DNA of 64,000 bases from Nannobrachium achirus (lineage: Eukaryota; Chordata; Actinopteri; Myctophiformes; Myctophidae), in assembly GCA_963921795.1 (NCBI GenBank), contig OY997652.1:64478029-64542028 (forward strand), written 5' to 3'. The position numbers and the translations under genes are program-made. Below are positions 1 to 10,276 of the stretch, piece by piece. Numbering within the stretch: the first letter of the stretch is position 1; every line of letters starts with the position of its first letter. The notes beneath the pieces were generated by a model. The model was not told where the DNA came from. It worked only from the letters and a program-made list of their open reading frames with translations, and made no database searches.

Positions 1-628
1 CGATGATTTCAAGTCCAGGGAAATCATGAATATTTGTTTTCCACAAAATGTATTGATATTTACAAATGACCAGTATTTTTAGAAACTCGCTGGACTCATT
101 TGAAGAGTCAGGGGGAGTTCAGAATTCTGAACCTCATTAAAATAAACTGGTGTTAAAGGGATATTTGACTTTCAAAAAAGCTTTTGGTAATTTTATCGTC
201 TAATCAAGCTTTTATGAACACCCTGAACAGTTTTAAATTTGCTTGATTCAATATTTAGATATTTGATGTAAATGTTATCCGGCCCTCCAGGCCCAGGGCC
301 TCTCCACATACAACTTCAAACTCCATTTTAACAATGATAGATTCATTAAAAACACCCATTATCTTTTCTGGTGACTCATACTACCCTCCTAATAGTCGGT
401 GGCCCCAGGGCAATAAAAGGACCGTTTGGTTCAGATTCTCGCAAATTCGCCAAATTTGGCACAGATGTTGTCCATAACATACTTAATCATTTTAAGATGG
501 GTGCCAAGATGGGCACCCCATGGTACTGCCACAATTGAGCAATGCAACTGGTGTCCCATTAACTTTACATTACAGGAAAAAAAGCAAAAAAAGAATCTGC
601 TTTAAGTAGCATATAACTGGTCAAACTA

Positions 629-841
629 GGGGGTTTTCATGATTCTGAATCCATTGCAAACATCCGTTTTCCATAAAAAAAAACATTCATTGGGCTAAAA
701 CGGCCAACACGAAAGTGTTAAAAGTGATGACTCAACACTTTTCATCACTAAACCATAGTCTTGTAGGGCAGTTTTTTAGCCCAAGGAATGTTTTTGTGCA
801 AAACGGATGCTTGCAATGGATTCAGAATCATGAAAACCCCC
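629..841. mobile_element. Palindromic MITE nested in the foldback left arm
   Basis: A 213-bp unit starts GGGGGTTTTCATGATTCTGA and ends with the complement, flanked by TA at 627-628 and 842-843. The mirror position in the right arm (about 3488-3500) lacks it and so acts as a natural empty site. A diverged relative of the same palindrome lies at about 8948-9145. A TA duplication is the habit of Tc1/mariner-type elements, but the superfamily is not proven. Confidence 0.75.
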
Positions 842-2039
842 TATAGTAGGGCAGGAGAGAGGGGTCTACCAGCACCCCAATGACATGTTTTCGAAACCTG
901 TTTTTTTTGGACCGTTATGATGTCTAGTTATGATTTCTGCTTGTTGCCGTCGCCAACTAATACCCCATGGGGTTCATTTTTAACCTTTTCTCACATCTAT
1001 TCCCAATCTGAACCATACAATGGTCATAACAGAAAATGCCATAACGCTTGATGTAAACAACCTACAGGGACAAATGAACACACTTTTCTATATGATTTTG
1101 ACACAAGGAATTCATTTCCGGCATCATTTTTAACATTAAAGCACATCTTGACCCTATTTCAGGACAGAAACAGCGAAAAACGACCAGAAATGTTCAAAAC
1201 ACATCTATATTTCTCTTTGTACAAATACATTAACGTGTATTCTTTTTATACCACATGTTTTTTAGGACCCTTATGGTGTCTAGTTATGATTTCTTCTTGT
1301 TGCCGTGGTCAACTAATGTCCCATGGGGTTCATTTTTAACCTTTTTACATCTATCCCCAATCTGGACCATACAATGGACATAACAAAATGCCTTAACTCT
1401 TGAAGTAAACAACCTACAGGGACAAATGAACACATTTTTCTATATGATTTTGACACAAGGAATGTATTTACGTCATCATTTTTAACATTCAAGCACATCT
1501 TGACCCTATTTCAGGGCAGAAACAGCGTAAAACGACCAGAAAATGTTCAAAAACATCTATATTTCTCTTTGTACATAAATATTAAGGTGTATTCTTTTTA
1601 TACCACTTGTTTTTTGAACCCTAATGGTGTCTAGACAATATTGCTTCTTGTTGCCGTGGTCAATCAACGTGGCTTGGGGTTCATTTTAACCCTTTCTTAC
1701 ACCTATCCCCAAAACAAAACATAAGATGGAGATAATAGAAAATACCATAACTCTTGAAGTAAACAACATACAGAGACAAATCAACACATTTTCCCACATA
1801 ATTTGCACCCAAGGAACTCATTAACGTGGTTATTATTAAGATTCAAGCACATTTTGACACTTCTTCAAACTGCAAAAGATTGGCAGAAAATATTCAAATC
1901 ACATCTTTATCTCTATATCTATATTCTCTTTGTACAACATTTCTAAGGTCACACGTCATGTTTCTTAGTACCCTAATGGTGTCTAGTGTCAAGATTTAGT
2001 AGTGTTGCCCAACTCATGTCCCATGTGGTTCATGTTTTT

Positions 2040-2220
2040 TCCCCAGATATGTTTTTGGGCTTTTATGCCTTTATTGACAGGACAGTAGACTGACAGGAAA
2101 CAGGGAGAGAGAGTGACACGCAGCAAATCTGGACGGGCTCGGGATCGAAACAGCGACCCACCGCAGGCTACACAAAGCCTACTGTATGTGGGATGCGCCC
2201 AGACAATTTTGAATCGATGT
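2040..2220. repeat. Interspersed repeat in the foldback spacer
   Basis: This spacer between the two arms has a GGGCTTTTATGCCTTTATTG start, a purine-rich AGGGAGAGAGAGTGACA stretch and a tRNA B-box-like GGGATCGAAACAG. The combination resembles a common teleost interspersed repeat. It is not mirrored in the arms, so it either sits at the foldback centre or inserted there. Confidence 0.5.
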
Positions 2221-4224
2221 CCGTAAGTTATCAAAGAACAATTTCACTGGTCAGTGTCTTCCATCTCATCAAACTCCACCTCATCCTCTTCCGATATCAT
2301 CATCGTTATCAGTTGACCACGGCAACAAGAAGAAATCATAACTAGACACCATAAGGGTCCTAAAAAACATGTGGTATAAAAAGAATACACGTTAATGTAT
2401 TTGTACAAAGAGAAATATAGATGTGTTTTGAACATTTCTGGTCGTTTTACGCTGTTTCTGCCCTGAAATAGGGTCAAGATGTGCTTGAATGTTAAAAATG
2501 ATGACGTAAATAAATTCCTTGTGTCAAAATCATATAGAAAAATGTGTTCATTTGTCCCTGTAGGTTGTTTACTTCAAGAGTTAAGGCATTTTGTTATGTC
2601 CATTGTATGGTCCAGATTGGGGATAGATGTAAAAAGGTTAAAAATGAACCCCATGGGACATTAGTTGACCACGGCAACAAGAAGAAATCATAACTAGACA
2701 CCATAAGGGTCCTAAAAAACATGTGGTATAAAAAGAATACACGTTAATGTATTTGTACAAAGAGAAATATAGATGTGTTTTGAACATTTCTGGTCGTTTT
2801 TCGCTGTTTCTGTCCTGAAATAGGGTCAAGATGTGCTTTAATGTTAAAAATAACCACTTTAATGAATTCCCTGGGTCAAAATCATATAGAAAAGTGTGTT
2901 CATTTGTCCCTGTAGGTTGTTTACATCAAGAGTTATGGCATTTTCTGTTATGACCATTGTATGGTTCAGATTGGGAAGAGTTGTGAGAAAAGGTTAAAAA
3001 TTAACCCCATGGGAAATTAGTTGACCACGGCAACAAGCAGAAATCATAACTAGACATCATAAGGGTCCTAAAAAACCTGTGGTATAAAAATAATACACCT
3101 TAATTTATCTGTACAAAGAGAAGTATAGACGTGTTTTGATCATTTTTGGGTTATTCTTCACCGTTTCTGTCCTGAAATAGGGTCAAGATGTGCTTAAATG
3201 TTAAAAATAACCACTTTAATGAATTCCCTGGGTCAAAATCATATAGAAAAGTGTGTTCATTTGTCCCTGTAGGTTGTTTACATCAAGAGTTATGGCATTT
3301 TCTGTTATGACCATTGTATGGTTCAGATTGGGAAGAGTTGTGAGAAAAGGTTAAAAATGAACCCCATGGGGCATTAGTTGGCGACGGCAACAAGCAGAAA
3401 TCATAACTAGACATCATAACGGTCCAAAAAAAACAGGTTTCGAAAACATGTCATTGGGGTGCTGGTAGACCCCTCTCTCCTGCCCTACTACTAGTTTGAC
3501 CAGTTATATGCTACTTAAAGCAGATTCTTTTTTTGCTTTTTTTTCCCTGTAATGGGACAGCAATTGCATTGCTCAATTATGGCAGTACCATGGGGTGCCC
3601 ATCTTGGCACCCATCTTAAAATGATTAAGTATGTCATGGACAACATCTGTGCCAAATTTGCCGAATTTGCGAGAATCTGAACGAAAATATCCCTGGGACC
3701 CCCGACTATAATACGTGAGCAGGCAGTGTTTTTTTCAATAACTGTTCAGTTATTTTTAATAAAAAAATAAATACAATAAGAAATTATTAAAAATTATTGA
3801 AAAAAAGGTTATTGAAAAAACACAGCCTGTTCACGTATTAGGAGGGTAGTATGAGTCACCAGAAAAGACAGTGGGTGTTTTTAATGAATCTATCATGGTT
3901 AAAATGGAAGTTTGAAGTTACAATGGGTGTGTGTGGGGAGAGGCCCTGGAGGAGTAGGGCCTGGTAACATTTACTTCAAATATCTAAATATTGAATCAAG
4001 CAAATCAAAAACTGTTCAGGGTGTTCATAAAAGCCTGAATAGGCGCTAAAATGACCAAATGTTTTTTTTTCACGTTGGTGGGCTACCATGTCAGACTATG
4101 CGATTATAGTGGTGTTTCTTCATTTGACTGGCCGCACTACAATCAATCATAGTTTGCCATTCTCCTTTCCCTTGTGCAAGAAGTGGTCAGAAATATTGTG
4201 CATCATAGTGCATAATATGAATAT

Positions 4225-4400
4225 CTATAGCATTAGCAGGGACGTGCTGGCCATTGGGAAAAGCGGGACAACTCCCGAACTTTTAAATGATAAATACAAA
4301 ACAAATGGTTTTGGACATACAAGGTTTCCACCTGACAACGACGAAATATAACTCATGTAATTGGCCCACTGGCTTGTCACTTGTCATGATCTGAAATGGC
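4225..4400 (-). repeat. Fragment of a TATCGTC-ended TIR element and its host repeat
   Basis: This is the reverse complement of the segment at about 47640-47915. It contains GGACATACAAGGTTTCCACC followed by TGACAACGACGAAATATAAC, the TIR of the MITE family seen complete at 51703-51965. The adjoining text (AAGCGGGACAACTCCCGAAC) is matched near 47870-47890. The intact copy at 51703 gives the orientation. Confidence 0.6.
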
Positions 4401-4430
4401 AAATCTTTGAGTAGCAGCAGCGCTATAGAG

Positions 4431-6373
4431 CAGTGTTGGGCAATATTACTTGGGAGAGTAATCGTTACTTATTACTTATTACACCTTGGGAAAAGTAATA
4501 ATATTATATTACTTATTACTTGGAATCAAGAGTAATATCTAATATATTAAGTTATATTACTTTTTTTTTTTTTTTTACCCCGCAAAAGAAAATAAATGTA
4601 GGCCTACAACAGAATCTGTTTAGCCAGCACCTTTTAGAACTGAATCAAATTTATTGGAACAATAAGAGTCTCTGGGATGCAATTAAAAATAGGCTATATA
4701 TAATTAATGACAGGCTTTGTAATTAATTAATCGCAAATAATCACATTTTAATCGCACATCAATATTTGACCTGGGAACAGTGATAAACCTTTTTAATGGA
4801 TTTTGCGAATCAATTAATAATTAATATATATAAGCTAAGCAACAACACATTGCTTATTTTTATTACATTTAAACACCCCAGTACTTTAGTATTTTGATCC
4901 TAGGCTCTGTACTTGGACTGCTCTTTCTCCTCTACACTCTACTCCTCAGAATAAATAAATATTAGGGTTTAGTCAGTGGTGATGTAAATAAAAGAAAGGG
5001 GTCCTAGCTATTAGACAAGGATATATGGAGACCCCTGTTGTAACTCTGAGGACCCTAGGGGTCCCGGACCACATGTTGAAGACCCCTGCCTATATTATCC
5101 TCCTCTTAAGCTGTGGCGTAATTTTGTAGTCAGAGTCAGACCCGCCACTTCCGGGTGGGGGCAGCAGTTGTATTGTTAATATGCGCAGTGCTGTGTCCCT
5201 CGCTATTTTCAACAGATCCGAGACAAAAATAACGACTAAAGTATAATTTTTTAACGAGTTTAAAGCATTATGACTCCTTTTAACTCCCAATGGTTCCTTT
5301 CTGAAAAATAAGCGTATAGTAAAAAAGATTCACGGGTTCCAAGATTGTTGTTTTGAATGGTGAAAGATAGGGGCTGGAGACGCCTAGCCCCCAATGTTCT
5401 CCGCCTACAAATTTACGTCAGACTTAAAAGCAGGATCCTTATAATAAATATTTTCTTTTCTGGCTTAAAAGTGTATTTTATAAGTGATGTGGAGGGCTCT
5501 GGGGGGTTCCCACTAAGCAAAGTGCGTAGGCTTTCAACTCCCTAAAACCGTCTCTTTCGGTGAGTGGTGAAACTATGTGTATTTCTTATGTTTACATTTT
5601 ACAACAGGCGAGAGGCTAGCAGTTAGCTGTTAGCACAAGGGCTAGTCTAGTGGAGGGCTGGAGGCTAAGCTAACGGCTAAACAGCAACATCGCATTGCGT
5701 TGCTTGAGGCTTGATGTGCTGTGGTGATATGCAAAGCATAATTTGCGAAGCCGTGCTTTTGTCCACGCTCCCGATTGCTTTTTAAATGTAAATGTCCCAG
5801 CCATCCACTTAGCGTTTTCGAGCTGCTTGGGGATCCGCTATAGATGCGGTGGACGGGCCGCTTTTGGCCGTTTTGGCCTAGTTTTTCGGGCTGCGAGGGG
5901 GTCCGCGGGGGTCCCCAAGGGTGGGGGACCCCTCGGGGACCCCCTGGGAGCCGGCCCCGTCCCTCCAGGTGACTCTGGGGCCGAGCTGTGTCGCGCGCCG
6001 TACACTGTGGACGACAGAATGTTGTGCTGTCTAGCCTGTCTTATGACTGTTGGACCATAGAGTTGTGTTGGACAGGCTGCAGGCAGCAACGCTCTCACCC
6101 CTCTAACATAAGCTACGTCATAACTGTGCGCAAGCTGCGGCAGATCTACAAGCTACACAGCATCTCTGTTGATATGTGTTATAGTTTGTAGGTCTGTTCT
6201 ATTTTTGCATGATGCGGCAACTTCAAGTAACGGGTAACGAGGGCTTTTTTTTGCGGAGTAAAGCGTTACATATTACCAGTTTTGACAGAGTAATACCTTA
6301 TATTATTCGTTACTGGATAAAGTAATAATATTACAGTAATATATTATTAGTAATTCGTTACTGCCCAACACTG
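4431..6373. mobile_element. hAT-type DNA element with 8-bp TSD
   Basis: Inverted termini CAGTGTTGGGCA and TGCCCAACACTG are flanked by a perfect 8-bp duplication CTATAGAG at 4423-4430 and 6374-6381. CAG-start termini and 8-bp TSDs are hallmarks of hAT elements. An empty-site relative is at about 47605-47625 on the other strand. The 1.94 kb interior contains only ORFs of about 100 codons or less and no recognisable transposase, so it is non-autonomous or decayed. A GC-rich patch at 5840-6000 has purine/pyrimidine asymmetry. Confidence 0.85.
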
Positions 6374-6688
6374 CTATAGAGAGAGATCTCTCTCTATAGC
6401 GCGCAATGAGGGCATCTCCAACTCTTTTTCCCATACGCATGGACAGTAACGTTAACTGCCGTCCCAGGTTTGACCACCAGGTGAAGGCTGCTTCAACGTT
6501 CTACCGTGGTTCTGGGGGCTTGGGTGTGAACGCAGCGTGATGAAGGAAACGTGCCGTATTTTACTTTTAATAACTGTTTTGATGGTGAAGAGCAGGTAGG
6601 ACTATGAAGTCACTTTGAACGATTCGCCAGGTGCGGCAAGATGTTGTCTTCTCCCTCCAGGAGTGTTTCTAATTGGTCACTTCTCTCC

Positions 6689-6704
6689 CCCTCTCTCTCT
6701 CTCT

Positions 6705-6752
<48 letters not shown>

Positions 6753-6768
6753 TCTCTCTCTCTCTCTC
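6689..6768 (+). repeat. (CT)n microsatellite forming the splice polypyrimidine tract
   Basis: An almost pure CT run of about 80 bases ends 7 bases before the acceptor of the fibcd1 exon at 6778. It therefore supplies the polypyrimidine tract of that intron. Confidence 0.9.
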
Positions 6769-6777
6769 TGTCTCCAG

Positions 6778-6957
6778 GACTGAAGCAGATCCATGCCCTG
6801 TCCATCCAAGGTAATTATGAGCTCCGCATCGACCTGGAGGACTTTGAGAACAGCACGGCGTACGCCCAGTACGGCACCTTCGGAGTGGGCCTCTTCTCCG
6901 TGGATCCCGATGACGATGGATACCCTCTGACTGTGGGAGACTACACTGGGAACGCCG
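6778..6957 (+). CDS. fibcd1: fibcd1 penultimate coding exon (fibrinogen C domain, middle part)
   Basis: FIBCD1 is a tetrameric type II membrane receptor of gut and airway epithelia whose fibrinogen-related domain binds acetylated ligands such as chitin. This 180-bp exon encodes 60 residues with a split glycine at each end. It begins GLKQIHALSIQ, includes YELRIDLEDFENSTAY and GTFGVGLFSVDP, and ends DYTGNAG. The match to human FIBCD1 as I recall it is close, which separates it from tenascins and angiopoietins. The N-glycosylation sequon NST falls at the position of human N340. The acceptor is CCAG before 6778 (phase 1) and the donor is GCCG|GTACGG at 6957/6958. The downstream reading frame runs into the intron and is not coding. 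The long (CT)n before the acceptor is unusual. Paralogue identity rests on remembered sequence, but the match is strong. Confidence 0.93.
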
Positions 6958-6996
6958 GTACGGGTCCTGTACTAATTGGAAATGTTTTTGTTTCCG

Positions 6997-7579
6997 TTAA
7001 AACCCATTCAGAACGGGTACACAGTATTGTGTATCATTATTTTATGCTTTAACTATTGAAACATAGCAGATATGCAAGCTCACAGCGAGCTTGTAGATCT
7101 GCTATTTTTGAAAAATCATGAAAATTGGAATTGTTATAAGTGTCTTTTGAATCCTTCTAAGGTTTTTTTTTTAAAAACGTATGTTTCTATGTCAGCAATC
7201 TGGCCAGCCATCGTCAAAGAAAAGGTCCTTTTCACTTAACTGGAGCTCAGTTAGTCTGTTCTTGAGAGACTACTATGTCAGTGGTTCTCAAACCTTTTCA
7301 TGTGAAGGACCCCCAAAATGATATGTATTCGGCCACGGACCCCCATCTCAAAATATTTAGTTCCAGGGACCACCCCCAGAAGCAAAATTTGAGTTACCGG
7401 TACAAACGTTCGCTTTAAAAATACATATATTCAAAGATGTACACACATTTTCACGACTTTTTCAAAAATAGCAGATCTACAAGCTCGCAGCGCGGCTCTA
7501 GGTGCCGCGCTGTGAGCTTGTATATCTGCTATTTTTCACTGGTTAAAGCATTCAATAATTCTAGGCCTAAATGGGTTAA
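6997..7579. mobile_element. Twin-hairpin MITE, TTAA-flanked form
   Basis: TTAA occurs at both ends (6997-7000, 7576-7579) next to inverted termini related to TTAACCCATTTAGGCC. Hairpins lie at 7064-7104 and 7469-7531, both with the TAGCAGAT...ATCTGCTA stem. The middle carries a MER5/Charlie-like stretch (GTGGTTCTCAAACC, GGACCCCCATCTCAAAATAT). It begins only 39 bp after the fibcd1 splice donor. Confidence 0.75.
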
Positions 7580-8349
7580 GAGTTTCTGTTTTGTTATTTT
7601 CTTTCCCTAAAAAAAGTTTGTTCTTTTTAAAACATATTTTAGTTTCCGCAATGTGTTTGCACTGTGTCGAACTGTGTCGGCTTGAGAATCCACCAATTAT
7701 CTACATATCTGTTTAAAAGAAGATTTACTTGGGTGCAGTGAGTGCAGGGACGTGCAGAGCATGTTAGAGAGGCAGGGGCTGGAATTTCCAAAAGCTCACA
7801 ACGCGTCGCGCTGCGACGCGTTGTGAGCTTGGAGGTCGGCTATTTTCGGTGTGTGAAACCACACTGAACTAAGCATAACCAAGTCAATACTTGAGATGTT
7901 GTGTAATGGTATGGATTTCTACACAGAGAGGGCAATTCTTTCAACATAAGATGCTGCATTCAAGTTCAGGAGAGTTTGGACAAGGCAATTATCTTGAATG
8001 CTGCCTTCAGGTATGGCATGGAAAGAGGGCATTTGCATTTCTTTCGCCATAGTAAAAACTGCATTCATGGTCTGGAGAGGGCACTTTTTACAGATGGATA
8101 AAATGGCAGGGGCTCAAGCCCCCTTTGATGTCTATGTGTGCACGTGCCTGAGTGAGTGGTTCTCAAAGTGTTTTTTTTAGGGACCCTCAGCGTTCCCTGA
8201 AGGGGGTTCCAAATGGCCCGCCCGTGCAGGTCTGTACAAATGGAGGTCTGTACGAATGGAACCACTGTACAAATGGAACCAAATGGACCCAAGATTTGTA
8301 CACTCTCAGAGTTGAAAATTCAAAAGTTACCTGGTCAAGTGCTATATAG
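7580..8349. other. Repeat-derived spacer with a solitary hairpin
   Basis: No gene is seen. A perfect GC-rich hairpin occupies 7793-7842 (GCTCACAACGCGTCGCG and its complement) and ends GGTCGGCTATTTT, so it is a variant of the window-wide hairpin family. At 8155-8290 there is a decayed repeat with AGTGGTTCTCAAAGTG and imperfect repeats of TACAAATGGA/TACGAATGGA. Confidence 0.5.
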
Positions 8350-9370
8350 TCCATGGGCCATACGAGATGTCGGTATCCGAAAGGTGGCAAAAGTTGCCAT
8401 GGATTTTTGAAAAGCTCTATATCTGTAGATTATATTTTGGTATGATAACCCTTTCTGAGACACAGCTATTGGTGTTATCAGCCGCTAGAGTTAACATTAA
8501 CTTAAAGGACAACTTAGTTTTTTTACAACAAGGGTTCACATTTTAGATTGTAATTAGAGAAAAGAAAAAGTGAGTGTTAAAATGTTTTCATTTGCTTCGT
8601 TCTACTGTTTTATCGTGTTTACCGTGTTAAAATGTAGGGCATGCGTACGCATGGGGGCATGCGTACAAGTGGCTAAATATATGTCTTTTTAGACACAATA
8701 AGTCACATCCAACCATGAAAGGTTGCGTTGTATCTTGGGAATGGGCTTATTCTGTGTAAAATGACATGTTTAGCCACTTGTACGCATGCCCCCAACCACT
8801 GACATAAGAATATCTAAAACAATAGAAAGCAGTAAATTAAATAATTTTAACACTCATCTTTTATATTTTTTAATTACAATCTGAACCCTTGTTGTAAAAA
8901 ACTAAAGTTGTCCTTTAATATACAGGGGAAAACAAGCAAAACAAATGTTCATGATTCTGAATCCATTTCAAGCATCACAAAAAACTTTCCTTGGGCTAAA
9001 AACGGCCCCACAACAATATGGTTTAGTGATGAAAAGTGATGAGTCATCACGTTTCACACTTTTGTGGGGTCCGTTTTAGACCAATGAATGTTTTTCTGTG
9101 CAAAACAGATGCTTGCAATGGATTCAGAATCATGAAAAATCCCTAGTTTGACACCTCATATGCTACTTAAAGCAGATTATTTTTTAGCTTTTTTTCCCCC
9201 CTGTAGATTAAGTTAATGGGACACCAACTCTAGCGGCTGATAACACCAATTTAGCTGTGTCTCAGAAAGAGTTATCATGCCAAAATATAATCTACAGATA
9301 TAGAGCTTTTCAAAAATGCATGGTAACCTTTGCCACCTTTCGGATACCGACATCTCGTATGGCCCATGGA
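8350..9370. repeat. Foldback element, about 1 kb
   Basis: CCATGGGCCATACGAGATGT at 8351 recurs as its reverse complement ending near 9369. Arms of about 150 bp continue through CCACCTTTCGGATACCGACA and AGCCGCTAGAGTT. A second, inner inverted repeat pairs 8510-8690 with 8762-8919 (GCATGCGTACAAGTGGCTAA and complement). The right arm is interrupted at about 8925-9195 by sequence that includes the CATGATTCTGAATCC palindrome also seen at 629-841. Shared internal text (TATGCTACTTAAAGCAGATT) links it to the large foldback at 170-4078. Confidence 0.75.
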
Positions 9371-9653
9371 ATAATCGGAGCGCATGTCACATGCGCTTTT
9401 CAAATAAACAAATAAAACAAATGATTTGATTATTTGAAAAGGATTGCCATCAGCTATAGTCTTATCGGGGTGCATACAGACATATTACAAAACACATTAA
9501 AAAAAGAAAACTACAACATTACATTACATTAATTCACCTTAGTTATCAACATCAATATGAAACAGATTCAATTGACATTACAGTTCATATGAATATAAAA
9601 TAGAGTTAAGTAAAACAGCTGGTCCGGGTCCTGCCCATCCTGTCTTTCTGTTA
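9371..9653. other. No feature recognised
   Basis: AT-rich sequence with a short internal ACATTACATT repetition. No exon, RNA gene or clear repeat end was seen. Confidence 0.4.
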
Positions 9654-9662
9654 CCTGGTGTC

Positions 9663-10267
9663 TAGTCTTGCATAGCCAGACAACTATTCCTCAATCTCCG
9701 AATGCTGTATCCACAACTTTCCAACATCCCATCGTGCATTGTGCAGAAGTTGCACGGAGCTTCCGGTGTCGCAGCCGAGTGTGATCTACAAGCTCACAAC
9801 GGTTGCATATGCGACGCGACGTGAGCTTGTATGTCTGCTGTTAACCGGAAGTGTGGTGCAAAACATTCTCCAGTAAATTCCTGCGGAAAGAGGTGGATAG
9901 AGTCTGGAACGGCAACTCCTGAACGGCGAGTATCGGAAGTAGCCACTGCTGCACTGAACTGTAGTCCCATTGGAAACATAACAGAAGCACACTCGCACAG
10001 ACAGAGTCATTCGAGCGGCATATTCTGGGTGTATAGTTTAGACAACATTTGAAAACATCATGGAAGTATCACCAACAACACCAGAGAAAGACGAAATAAC
10101 ACCCCCAAACATATTGAAAGGAGACATAACGCTTCCAGTAGGACTTGTTATTGCTACTGCACCAAGGTAGCGGTTGCGTCACATCCACTTTATCTCGCAC
10201 TCATCGTTTCTATTTCCGTGCCCCAGACTGCAAATCGCGTAGGCAACAGTCTGGCCACGCGAGACTA
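9663..10267. mobile_element. TIR element with 9-bp TSD
   Basis: Termini TAGTCTTGCATAGCCAGAC and GTCTGGCCACGCGAGACTA are inverted repeats. They are flanked by a perfect 9-bp duplication CCTGGTGTC at 9654-9662 and 10268-10276. Nine-base TSDs are typical of Mutator-like elements, but that is only a suggestion. Inside lie a hairpin of the TCTACAAGC family (9783-9839) and a short ATG frame from 10060 (MEVSPTTPEKDEITPPNIL...) that closes at AAGGTAGCGG, which also resembles a splice donor. That frame may be a remnant first exon of a transposase or chance. Confidence 0.75.
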
Positions 10268-10276
10268 CCTGGTGTC

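Larger units (their letters stand above)
170..4078. repeat. 3.9 kb foldback (long inverted repeat) element
   Basis: The left arm (about 170-1985) is the reverse complement of the right arm (about 2312-4078). The outer ends match ('TTTTATGAACACCCTGAACA' near 210 and its complement near 4015). Each arm carries tandem units of about 355 bp; in the right arm the units start with GTTGACCACGGCAACAAG or a close variant at 2312, 2664, 3020 and 3377. There is no coding capacity beyond chance ORFs of 61-81 codons, which appear twice because the arms mirror each other. The class is unknown; it resembles non-autonomous foldback DNA elements. The arm ends are approximate. Confidence 0.8.
1..6777 (+). other. 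fibcd1: fibcd1 intron, 3' part
   Basis: No fibcd1 exon is recognisable before 6778; the part of the fibrinogen domain that precedes the first exon seen here must lie upstream of the window. The intron ends in a long (CT)n tract and the acceptor CAG at 6775-6777. It is filled by a foldback element (170-4078) and a hAT-type element (4431-6373). Inference: intronic status follows from the exon at 6778 starting in the middle of the fibrinogen domain. Confidence 0.75.

Noticed and set aside
1148-2829. Pairs of identical 61-77-codon ORFs on opposite strands
   Set aside because: They are mirror copies inside the foldback element. Duplication by the palindrome, not selection, explains their identity.
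6778-6957. Tenascin or angiopoietin-like identity for the fibrinogen exons
   Set aside because: The DLEDFENSTAY, GVGLFSVDP and [11 protein letters not shown] motifs match FIBCD1 as recalled, and tenascin sequences differ there.
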